Positions 1-6,243 of a DNA stretch of 13,891 nt are shown piece after piece. The stretch comes from Actinomycetes bacterium (lineage in GTDB: Bacteria > Actinomycetota > Acidimicrobiia > Acidimicrobiales > Acidimicrobiaceae), in the NCBI GenBank assembly GCA_021823045.1, contig JAKAPB010000008.1:1-13891 (forward strand), written 5' to 3'. The notes beneath the pieces are model-generated. The model was given only the letters and a program-made list of their open reading frames with translations. It made no database searches and was not told the DNA's origin. Each line of letters opens with the position of its first letter. Position 1 is the stretch's first letter. A program made the translations under genes and the position numbers.

Positions 1-72
1 AAGTAAATGAACGCCACCGGTCAGTGTTGCGACCCTGGATGCCTGGGCTACCGTTCTCATCTCAACTAGCAT
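1..72 (-). pseudogene. tnpB: IS607-type tnpB, 5' remnant at window edge
   Basis: Just past the tnpA stop, an ATG at 72-70 opens a frame that runs without a stop to the window edge (24 codons). It begins MLVEMRTVAQASRV, which resembles my recollection of how TnpB (OrfB) proteins of actinobacterial IS607 elements begin. After about 14 residues the resemblance disappears (ATLTGGVHLL), so the gene is probably deleted or recombined here, although the rest lies outside the window. In intact IS607 elements tnpB follows tnpA at this spacing and encodes an RNA-guided nuclease that is not needed for transposition itself. The match is too short to be certain. Confidence 0.45.
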
Positions 73-78
73 CAGGCG

Positions 79-648
79 TCATCCTGGGTTAGTGGTGCAA
101 CAGCTACTTCCACGACGCGCTCTGTTGCCCGCCTCTCGTTTACCGTAGAGTCGGGCACAGAACGAGGTGAGTATCTCGGTCATATCCCGACACAGGTCAT
201 CGTCGACTTCAGCCGGGTCCACTACAATCAGCTCTCGCCCTTAGGCAGATAGAGCAGCCTCTACGTATTCAACTGCGAACCTGGCGAAACGGTCTCGGTG
301 TTCAACGATGATCCGAGGATACACAGGGATCGCCCAACAGCGCTAAGAACTTACGTCGATGACCGTTGAGAGCGGATCCGACCTCGGTGACTACCCGATC
401 CACGCTTATCTCCTGGGATGTCGACCACTTGGTAACTCGTGCTACTTGGAGATCAAGGTCAGACTTTGGTCTGCCGACGAAACTCTGGCATACACAACGG
501 TCTGTCCTGTTGGGATGTCGTCAGGACCGTCTAGTAAAATCAACCCACCAACCTTGCGAGCTGGGATAGGTAACTTCCCTTGATGGAACCAGCGATAGGC
601 AGTGATACGAGCTATTCCTTGAGATTCGGCCTACTCTGCAAGGTTCAT
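79..648 (-). pseudogene. tnpA: IS607-family transposase TnpA (serine recombinase), decayed
   Basis: Read on the minus strand from the ATG at 648-646 to the TGA at 81-79, this is a near full-length IS607 TnpA of about 190 codons. The N-terminal MerR-like helix-turn-helix is seen as AESQGIARITAYRWFHQGK followed by LPIPARKVGG. The resolvase domain starts at VVYARVSSADQ, which holds the catalytic Ser, and continues through VTEVGSALNGHRRKFLALL and RIIVEHRDRFARF to DMTEILTSFCARLYGKR. Four lesions kill it. Codon 6 is TAG at 631-633, probably a former Trp. One base is missing near 462-470, just after SADQ. One extra base sits at about 316. A TAA lies at 241-243, probably a former Gln. The two indels cancel, so the frame between them is displaced but otherwise well preserved. 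The family assignment is strong; function is lost. Confidence 0.88.
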
Positions 649-667
649 AAGGATATTACAGTACCCA

Positions 668-697
668 ATTGTGCGTTATGGGTAGCGAATTTGTCAA
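668..697 (-). promoter_or_regulatory. Probable relic promoter of tnpA
   Basis: On the minus strand a perfect -35 hexamer TTGACA (697-692) is followed, after an 18-base spacer, by CACAAT (673-668, 4 of 6 matches to the -10 consensus). This lies about 20 bases upstream of the tnpA start codon. The -35 sits inside a 15-base imperfect palindrome (692-706), an arrangement that would suit autorepression. The position fits IS607 tnpA expression, but the -10 is weak and no start site can be shown. Confidence 0.35.
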
Positions 698-706
698 CAG
701 TTGGCA
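692..706. repeat. 15-bp imperfect palindrome upstream of tnpA
   Basis: TGTCAAC-A-GTTGGCA is a dyad with 7-base arms and one mismatch. It lies 44 bases upstream of the tnpA pseudogene start. IS607 elements lack classical terminal inverted repeats, and TnpA binds short sites near the ends, so this could be a recombinase-binding or autoregulatory site, or mark the region of the element's left end. I see no second copy in the window, so the role is inferred from position only. Confidence 0.3.
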
Positions 707-1038
707 ACCCTCACAAGTCACGAATTGGAAATCTCGGCTGGATTTAATTGCACACCTAGGTTTAGCTGCCTTTAATCGACAACCATAGGACGAGTTTAGT
801 TCGGGTGGCGCTATGGAGTCCGGATAAAATTAAGATGGCAGAGTTTTTCTGCTTCTATGCTAAATCTGTAGACGTACCTTGAGTTGACTCTTTGTTTTGA
901 CGATACTTTGGGTTTCTGGGCACGCGAAGATCTAATCAGGCGTGTTTCTATCAGACCGTATTTTGATCGGATGTCTGAAGGCACACACACTGAAAAAATG
1001 TAAATATAACTCACCGCGACGGAATTTTCGGTATCAAC

Positions 1039-1044
1039 GGGAGG
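1039..1044 (+). promoter_or_regulatory. Shine-Dalgarno sequence of the small leader ORF
   Basis: GGGAGG lies four bases upstream of the ATG at 1049. It is the best ribosome-binding site anywhere upstream of the glycosyltransferase; no comparable site precedes the GTG at 1117 or the ATGs at 1132 and 1147. Ribosomes loading here would translate the small ORF and could reach the large gene by termination-reinitiation at TAATG. Confidence 0.6.
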
Positions 1045-1048
1045 CTCA

Positions 1049-1147
1049 ATGGGAAGGAATGGCAAACGCAAACAGCGGCTGTCCCCAGTTACGACTGCCG
1101 CAATTGATCCTAGCCAGTGGTCCGATTTGCAATGGGATTTGAGCTAA
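1049..1147 (+). CDS. Small basic/Trp-containing ORF coupled to glycosyltransferase
   Basis: A 32-codon ORF begins with ATG, has GGGAGG four bases upstream, and stops with TAA at 1145-1147, where the final A is the first base of the ATG of the next gene (TAATG). The peptide has a strongly basic start (MGRNGKRKQR), a middle with SPVTTAAIDPS, and an acidic/aromatic end containing two Trp (WSDLQWDLS). There is no signal peptide or membrane segment. I recognise no family. It may be a coupling leader whose job is to load ribosomes for the glycosyltransferase, or a genuine small protein partner. The strong ribosome-binding site plus the exact one-base overlap argue that it is translated, but there is no homology support. 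An ATG at 1059 in another frame is an alternative but is poorly placed relative to the Shine-Dalgarno. Confidence 0.5.
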   Translation: MGRNGKRKQRLSPVTTAAIDPSQWSDLQWDLS

Positions 1148-4100
1148 TGACGGGCTCTTCAATAGAACGATTGTTGCACGATGCTCGGATGTCGGTGTTG
1201 GAGGGAATGAACCCCAAGTCGATCTCAGGAAGCCTGCCCTTTTTGGATCAGATGTGGCTCGAGTGGCCGCAAGATCAAGAGTCGATCTTGCGGACGGTGT
1301 TTAGCTGCTCACACGTTTTGGATCTGGAGACGGCGGCGATTTGGACTGGTCGAGCACTTTGGCTTGGAGCTGATAATCTTTGTCCACTTAACCAAATTGC
1401 CATGGACTTCACTCGACCCCTTTCCGTTAGGATCCAAGCAGCGGTTCTGCTCTTCGAACGCTTTTCGGTGAAATCGTATCTCTCGGTAGTTGTCTCGGAG
1501 GCAATTTCCGAATGGTGCACCGACCATTTGCAAAGAACACTGGGCGAGCTCGCTTTGATGGGACCAGGTAGCGCTGTGTGCTTCGTCCAGGCTATTCGGG
1601 AGGCTAGATCGTCTGGTCTCAATTGTAAGACTGAGATCCCAGCTAGACAGATAGTTTGGACCGGTCCGGTGTTTAACTCAACTGGTTTTGGGGACGAAGC
1701 TCGTGGCTTTCTCGGCGCGCTCCGTCCCGGGGGGATCAAGATCCAGTCAATAGGAAAAGTTGAGGATGAAATAGTTGAATCCTATTTCAGCGATACGGAG
1801 AGTTCGTACAGAGTTGGCAGTGGATTGCCGAATGGTCGGGTTAATGTTAGTGTCCTTCATGCCAACGTGTTAGCGAAGGCGGATCTTGTTCGTCGCATTG
1901 GTAATTTTGCCGATTACATAGTCATGCGTACTATGTTCGAAACCGATGGCTTGCCAAGGGGCGCGGCCAAAAGCCTGAGTCAGTTTGACGAGATATGGGT
2001 TCCCGGAGAATTTAATTCGATGACCTTTAGTGAAGCCGGAGTGGACGCACCTATTTACGTCATTGGCGGGGGAATTGACTCGCAGAGCTACCGGCGAACG
2101 AGGCCAGTGTTTGATGGCCCGGTGACTCGCTTTTTGTCTGTATTCGACTGGCAAATTCGCAAAGGTTGGCAGATCTTACTCGAATCGTGGGCTCGTGCCT
2201 TTTCCAGGGATGATCCGGTCGAACTTTACCTGAAGGTGTCAAGCTATAACTCCGAGACGACAGATGACTCCGCTCGACACCTTCAGCTTAAAGTTGAAGC
2301 GGCGATTTCTGAGTTCTTGGCCGGAATGGGATATTCAAGATCTGATTTAGCTCCGATCAGAGTAGACACTGCTCAGCTTAGTGATCAGGAATATGCGGCT
2401 TTGTTTCGATTGGCGGATGTGTATGTCTGTCCGTCCTATGGCGAGGGTTGGGGACGACCATATATGCAGGCAATGTCCGCAGGACTTCCCACGATTGCGA
2501 CTGGTTGGGGTGGACAAACAGAGTTCATGAACTTGACAAACTCCTATCTCATCAAGGTAGACAAGATGGTGCAAGCTGACGGTTACGAGTTTGATGGACT
2601 ATTCGCCGGACAAAACTGGGCCAGACCAAGTGCAGAACATCTAGGCGAGATTTTTCAACAAATTGTAAGAGACAAAGATCCGGCTCGTAAAGTTGGCCAG
2701 GTAGCCATGAAGGATATTGCGCAGAATTGGCCCTGGGAGAAAGTGGCAGAGGCGGCGGAACTCAGATTGCAGGCCATCGAACGAGTCCTCGATAGTGAGG
2801 CGGAGGAGAGAGCTAAGTTCATAGCTAAATCGGATAACCGAATCAAAGTTAACTGGAAAGGAAGTATTTTTTCCGATGGAAGCCTCGCCAAGGTTAATCT
2901 GGCCTTATTGGGCGAGTATCTCAAAGTTGCCGATGCCGTAGGGGTGTTTATACAGATGGAAAACATCGGCCGCATTGTGTCTAACCCAAGACGGGCCTTT
3001 TTTGCCCAAGGCGGATTGGCTAAACTTACCGCTGGCGTCGAGTCGTTTGACGTGGAAATTCGGCACCAATGGCCGCCAGATTTCTCGTTTGCTGGCGACC
3101 GACTTGTCGTGACTATTTTTCCGTGGGAGTTCCACGAAGTGCCCCAGAAGTGGGTCAACAGAATTAGTAGGTTTGTCGACCAGGTGTGGACACCATCACT
3201 TTGGACGAAGTCGGTCCTGGTAAACAGTGGTGTAAATCCAGACATTGTCCGGGTGATACCTAACGGTGTGGATCCAGAGATATATCGGCCAGAGGGGCCT
3301 AGAAGAAACCTAACTACTTCAAAGACTTTTAATTTCTTGTTTGTCGGTGGAATGATCTTCAGAAAAGGTTTCGATCTTCTGCTTCAGAGCTTCTGTGAAA
3401 CCTTCTGTGCGAAGGACGATGTCGCATTGGTGGTTAAAGTCGGGGATTTGGGTGGTGCGTATCGATTTTTTTCTATGACTGACGAGCTCAGAGCGGCCAT
3501 GAGTATTCCTGGTGGGCCGACGATTGAGCTGGTGACCGAAGATCTATCTGAGCATGAGATGGCTGAGCTATATCGCTCCTGTGACGCCTTTGTCCTTCCC
3601 TACCGAGGCGAGGGATTTGGTATGCCAATATTGGAAGCTATGGCCTGTGGCTTGCCGGTCGTGGTGCCAGATTACGGCCCTGCGCCGGAGTTTACAATTG
3701 CCGATTCCCGGGTCGATTTTGCTTCCCGGGGAGATGTGAAGGTAATTGATGAGAGCTTGAGTATTGACCCGCAGTTTCTGTATCTGTTTGACCCGAATCA
3801 GCTTGGCTTCAAAGATGCGCTCAAGAAGTGCCATAGTGATGCTGCAAGGCTCAAGGCAAATGCCATTCGAAACTCCGCAGTCGTACGGGAGAAGTACTCC
3901 TGGAGCAGGGTCTTTGAAGCTGCTGCCTATGAATTGGAAGAACTCGCTAGACATTCTGACAAGGTCCAAAATGCCAAGAAGCTGGCTGCGCCTCATTTGT
4001 TGCAGACTGTCTTCGTCGAAAAGCTCAGCGATTGGCCGTTGAAAATTGAGGAGGCGCTTCTGTCGGATCGAGGGAGCGATTCTTCAAAGATTGTCGTCGA

Positions 4101-4215
4101 AATCGCCGAGGGAGGGTACGTAACTCAAGAAGCGGTTATGAAAGTCATTCAGACGCTGGCAACACGGCATCGTCTACGCGACGCCGAAGATTTTTTCGAT
4201 TTTCGGAAAGTCTAG
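1147..4215 (+). CDS. Tandem-domain GT4-type glycosyltransferase
   Basis: This 1022-residue protein contains two GT-B fold glycosyltransferase modules of the GT4 (glycogen synthase/WaaG-like) type. Residues 1-165 are mostly helical and unrecognised. Module 1 (about 170-550) starts near GPVFNSTGFGDEARGF, has the donor-phosphate-binding R338/K339 in IRKGW, and the loop YGEGWGRPYMQAM. Module 2 (about 566-930) starts near NWKGSIFSDGSLAKVN, has R739/K740 in FRKGF, and an intact E-x7-E motif (E822, E830) in GEGFGMPILEAMACGLP. In module 1 the second Glu is Gln (E433, Q441). A helical tail of roughly 90 residues follows module 2. Such enzymes transfer sugars from nucleotide donors at the inner face of the membrane or in the cytosol, making surface glycans or modifying proteins; the acceptor is unknown. 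Being beside a flagellar operon, it might modify flagellar proteins, but it is transcribed convergently and lies next to an IS remnant, so an exopolysaccharide role is equally possible. ATG 1147 was chosen because of TAATG coupling; in-frame GTG 1117 and ATG 1132 lack ribosome-binding sites. Confidence 0.85.
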   Translation: MTGSSIERLLHDARMSVLEGMNPKSISGSLPFLDQMWLEWPQDQESILRTVFSCSHVLDLETAAIWTGRALWLGADNLCPLNQIAMDFTRPLSVRIQAAVLLFERFSVKSYLSVVVSEAISEWCTDHLQRTLGELALMGPGSAVCFVQAIREARSSGLNCKTEIPARQIVWTGPVFNSTGFGDEARGFLGALRPGGIKIQSIGKVEDEIVESYFSDTESSYRVGSGLPNGRVNVSVLHANVLAKADLVRRIGNFADYIVMRTMFETDGLPRGAAKSLSQFDEIWVPGEFNSMTFSEAGVDAPIYVIGGGIDSQSYRRTRPVFDGPVTRFLSVFDWQIRKGWQILLESWARAFSRDDPVELYLKVSSYNSETTDDSARHLQLKVEAAISEFLAGMGYSRSDLAPIRVDTAQLSDQEYAALFRLADVYVCPSYGEGWGRPYMQAMSAGLPTIATGWGGQTEFMNLTNSYLIKVDKMVQADGYEFDGLFAGQNWARPSAEHLGEIFQQIVRDKDPARKVGQVAMKDIAQNWPWEKVAEAAELRLQAIERVLDSEAEERAKFIAKSDNRIKVNWKGSIFSDGSLAKVNLALLGEYLKVADAVGVFIQMENIGRIVSNPRRAFFAQGGLAKLTAGVESFDVEIRHQWPPDFSFAGDRLVVTIFPWEFHEVPQKWVNRISRFVDQVWTPSLWTKSVLVNSGVNPDIVRVIPNGVDPEIYRPEGPRRNLTTSKTFNFLFVGGMIFRKGFDLLLQSFCETFCAKDDVALVVKVGDLGGAYRFFSMTDELRAAMSIPGGPTIELVTEDLSEHEMAELYRSCDAFVLPYRGEGFGMPILEAMACGLPVVVPDYGPAPEFTIADSRVDFASRGDVKVIDESLSIDPQFLYLFDPNQLGFKDALKKCHSDAARLKANAIRNSAVVREKYSWSRVFEAAAYELEELARHSDKVQNAKKLAAPHLLQTVFVEKLSDWPLKIEEALLSDRGSDSSKIVVEIAEGGYVTQEAVMKVIQTLATRHRLRDAEDFFDFRKV

Positions 4216-4231
4216 GCTCGGCAAGCCTAGA
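4211..4231 (+). terminator. Hairpin at the glycosyltransferase stop codon
   Basis: TCTAGGCT-CGGCA-AGCCTAGA forms an 8-base-pair perfect stem with a 5-base loop and includes the TAG stop codon of the glycosyltransferase. There is no T-run after it, so if it terminates transcription it is not a classical intrinsic terminator. It may instead protect the mRNA 3' end. Confidence 0.4.
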
Positions 4232-4246
4232 CTGCTCGTCCGTTCG

Positions 4247-4290
4247 TGCACCACTGCTTCCAAGGCTTAACTCTTAGAAGCAGCGGTGCA
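4247..4290. terminator. Long-stem hairpin between convergent genes, probable bidirectional terminator
   Basis: The arms 4247-4260 and 4277-4290 (TGCACCACTGCTTC against GAAGCAGCGGTGCA) pair over 14 bases with a single mismatch, around a 16-base loop. It lies 14 bases beyond the flgE stop and about 30 bases beyond the glycosyltransferase stop, so it is suitably placed to end both convergent transcripts. Neither side has a clear U-tract, which is common for high-GC actinobacterial terminators. Confidence 0.6.
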
Positions 4291-4304
4291 TATGGACCAT
4301 TCTG

Positions 4305-5558
4305 CTAGGCCATCTGAACAAGCGACTGGAGCACTGTAGATGAAGTCGAGACCACTTTGGTATTGGCCTGATAAGCATTTTGCGCAATGATCAGCTCAGT
4401 TAGCTGATCACCTAGGTTGACATTCGAGCCTTCGACAGAGCCACCGACGAGTGCCCCTCTTCCACCGGAACCCGCGGTACCGACTTGGGCAAGTCCCGAG
4501 TTAGCAGAGGTTGCATATAATAGGTTTCCGACTTTGGTAAGGCCCTGCTCGTTGGCAAATGAAGCTAAGGCGATCTGCCCAATCGTCTGGGTTTGACCGT
4601 TCGAGTAGCTTCCCTGTATCGTTCCATCTGAGTTGATCGTGAACTTTTGCAAGGAGCCGGAGGCAAATCCGTTCTGGCCAGTGACTGCGACGCTAGAGGC
4701 GCCGGCGAGTTGAGTCAGGGCGGAGAAGTTTACCGTGGCGGAGATGGCACTGGCAGGTGGTGAAGTAGTCCCAGCTGGAATGCTTAGCGTTGCCGTTGAA
4801 GTGCCGGTTACCTGTCCGGTGGTGGGTGAAAAGGTTATCGTGCCCAGAGATGTCGGCGTTGCGGTGCTTCCCGATGGTGCCCAAGCAAGGCTGTAGGTAT
4901 TTGAGCCACTCGAAGTGAAGGTAAAGGTTATCGGAATAGCATTGCCCAACGAGTCAAATACTGAGACCGTTGCGGTGAATGATGCCGGGGGGGTAGAAGT
5001 GCTGGTTGTGGTCGTAGATGGCGGCAAGTTGCCACCCAAATCCACCGTTGTCGTAGCATTGGCCCCAGATTGCTGACCCTGTGGAATGGTAATCGCTGAG
5101 AGAGCTCCATTTGTGGCGATCGTCCCACCCGGCGTCGTGGGTAACCAACCTTGGATTATCGCACCGGTCGGAGTGACGAGGTTTCCGTTGGCATCGAGCT
5201 GGAGGTTTCCGGCTCTCGTATAATAACTCTGCCCACCTTGATTGGCGATCAGGAACCCCTGGCCCTGGATTGCGACATCCGTGGAGACCCCGGTTTCTTG
5301 TAGGGTGCCCTGTGAAAAGTTGGTCGGCGACGCAGAGACCCTTACGCCAGAGCCGACCACTACCGGGTTAGTGCCGCCGCCAACACCCGGTTGGGGAGCT
5401 CCTCCAGAGGTTTGCTGCTGATAGAGGAGGTCAGAAAACTGCAGGTCTGTGGACTGATATCCGACCGTATTGACATTGGCAATGTTGTTGCCAATGTTAT
5501 CTAAGAGCGCTTGGTTGGCATCGATGCCAGTTATCGCGGATCCTAACGAGTCTCCCAT
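4305..5558 (-). CDS. flgE: Flagellar hook protein FlgE
   Basis: FlgE polymerises outside the cell into the hook, the universal joint between rod and filament, after export by the flagellar type III apparatus. The 417-residue product shows the axial-protein signature at both ends. The N-terminal D0 heptad region has NIGNNIANVNTVGYQ (residues 21-35), followed by QGQGFLI (98-104) and YTRAGNLQLDANGNLVTPTG (113-132). The C-terminal helix is GSNVNLGDQLTELIIAQNAY continuing to the end, close to the canonical FlgE/FlgF/FlgG terminus. The middle is rich in Ser/Thr/Gly/Ala, as expected of a surface-exposed D1/D2 region. The start ATG at 5558 has AAAGGA about ten bases upstream. It is the last gene of the operon before the hairpin, separated from flgD by 77 bases, the largest gap in the cluster. 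FlgE rather than FlgG/FlgF is favoured by the FliK-FlgD-FlgE order and the length. Confidence 0.93.
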   Translation of the reverse strand: MGDSLGSAITGIDANQALLDNIGNNIANVNTVGYQSTDLQFSDLLYQQQTSGGAPQPGVGGGTNPVVVGSGVRVSASPTNFSQGTLQETGVSTDVAIQGQGFLIANQGGQSYYTRAGNLQLDANGNLVTPTGAIIQGWLPTTPGGTIATNGALSAITIPQGQQSGANATTTVDLGGNLPPSTTTTSTSTPPASFTATVSVFDSLGNAIPITFTFTSSGSNTYSLAWAPSGSTATPTSLGTITFSPTTGQVTGTSTATLSIPAGTTSPPASAISATVNFSALTQLAGASSVAVTGQNGFASGSLQKFTINSDGTIQGSYSNGQTQTIGQIALASFANEQGLTKVGNLLYATSANSGLAQVGTAGSGGRGALVGGSVEGSNVNLGDQLTELIIAQNAYQANTKVVSTSSTVLQSLVQMA

Positions 5559-5636
5559 TTGATTCGTATCCTTTCGGTGTCTGAAAGTGAGAAATCCGTT
5601 TCACTTGGCTCGATCCTTCTATCTGTCTTTTTTGTA

Positions 5637-6239
5637 CTAAGAGCTAATTCCCGTAACTGACGAGTACGGTACCTGTTGTGAACCTACGGTCAATACCGGT
5701 CCGTTGGAGGTGATCGATACTTGGCTGACTACCCCACTGATCTGGTTTCCATTTGAATCGGTCGATGTGACTGTCTTTCCAATCATTGCAACCGCTCCCT
5801 GCTCGGCGGTCGAGTTGGACATCGTAGTCATCTGTTGCTGCATCGTTTGCAGTGACTGGACCATGGTGAGCTGGGCCGTTTGAGCCATTAGCTGGGTCGG
5901 GCTAGCCGGGTTAAGCGGATCCTGGTTGGTCAGCTGGGTCACGAGCAGCTGGAGGAATTCCTGCGAGGTCATCGATCCCAACGATGAACTACCAGACGAA
6001 GAGCTGCTGGATGACGTACCTGACGAACTAGTTCCGCTCGTGTTGGCGCTCGAGCCAGAAGTGCCAGAAGTGCCAGAAGTGCCAGAAGTGCTCGGGGAGG
6101 CGACATTGGCCAAAGCGCTAGCGAAGCTAGCCCCCGAAGTACCGCTCGTTGAAGTCGTCGGCGAAGTCGAGTTATTAGCGAGCATGGAGAACGACGGGAT
6201 TTGTGGCAGCGGCTGGGCGATAGGAGAGATTGAAGTCAT
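5637..6239 (-). CDS. flgD: Flagellar hook cap/scaffold protein FlgD
   Basis: FlgD caps the growing hook and is needed for FlgE assembly. The 200-residue product has the diagnostic block TSQEFLQLLVTQLTNQDPLN (91-110) followed by QLMAQTAQLTMVQSLQTMQQQ (116-136). The C-terminal part (about 150-200) is short, as in Gram-positive FlgD, with an IGKTVTSTDSNG-like beta domain and no full FLG_D/tudor extension. Residues 23-90 are a low-complexity Ser/Thr/Gly linker that includes TSG repeats. The start at 6239 (MTSISPIAQP) is chosen because AGAAGGA lies nine bases upstream and it follows the fliK stop after 4 bases; the longer in-frame start at 6332 would lie deep in fliK and adds no conserved sequence. 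Confidence 0.93.
   Translation of the reverse strand: MTSISPIAQPLPQIPSFSMLANNSTSPTTSTSGTSGASFASALANVASPSTSGTSGTSGTSGSSANTSGTSSSGTSSSSSSSGSSSLGSMTSQEFLQLLVTQLTNQDPLNPASPTQLMAQTAQLTMVQSLQTMQQQMTTMSNSTAEQGAVAMIGKTVTSTDSNGNQISGVVSQVSITSNGPVLTVGSQQVPYSSVTGISS
6052..6087 (-). repeat. 9-bp tandem repeat coding TSG in FlgD linker
   Basis: Three perfect copies of GTGCCAGAA (6061-6087 on the plus strand) follow one degenerate copy (6052-6060). On the coding strand they specify Thr-Ser-Gly repeats in the FlgD linker. The unit is a multiple of three, so copy-number changes would alter linker length without breaking the frame. Confidence 0.8.
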
Positions 6240-6243
6240 CTTG

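Larger units (their letters stand above)
649..1048. other. Intergenic stretch without a convincing gene
   Basis: About 400 bases separate the IS607 remnant from the small ORF at 1049. The open frames here (for example minus 811-1071 and plus 942-1142) have no recognisable motifs, no good Shine-Dalgarno sequence, and overlap the start region of the next transcription unit. Composition is more AT-rich than the flagellar side, with A/T runs near 993-1009. Apart from the tnpA promoter and palindrome at 668-706, I see no RNA gene, riboswitch core or repeat. It probably holds the IS end and the promoter of the downstream pair of genes, but no promoter could be assigned with confidence. Confidence 0.6.

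Noticed and set aside
359..583. Plus-strand ORFs near 359-583
   Set aside because: They lie opposite the decayed tnpA, whose protein similarity is clear on the minus strand.
1001..1010. AT-rich -10-like box TATAAC upstream of the small ORF
   Set aside because: No -35 element at an acceptable distance, and no clear sigma-28 pattern either; not enough to call a promoter.
1059..1095. Possible cyclic-di-GMP riboswitch core (GGCAAACGCAAAC)
   Set aside because: Only a few bases resemble the conserved core, the supporting helices are missing, and the segment lies inside the small ORF.
942..1142. Plus-strand 66-codon ORF and minus-strand ORF at 811-1071
   Set aside because: No recognisable family and no Shine-Dalgarno at the start; the small ORF at 1049 in another frame has much better initiation signals.
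1117..1146. GTG 1117 or ATG 1132 as glycosyltransferase start
   Set aside because: Neither has an upstream Shine-Dalgarno; ATG 1147 is coupled to the small ORF stop. GTG 1117 cannot be fully excluded.
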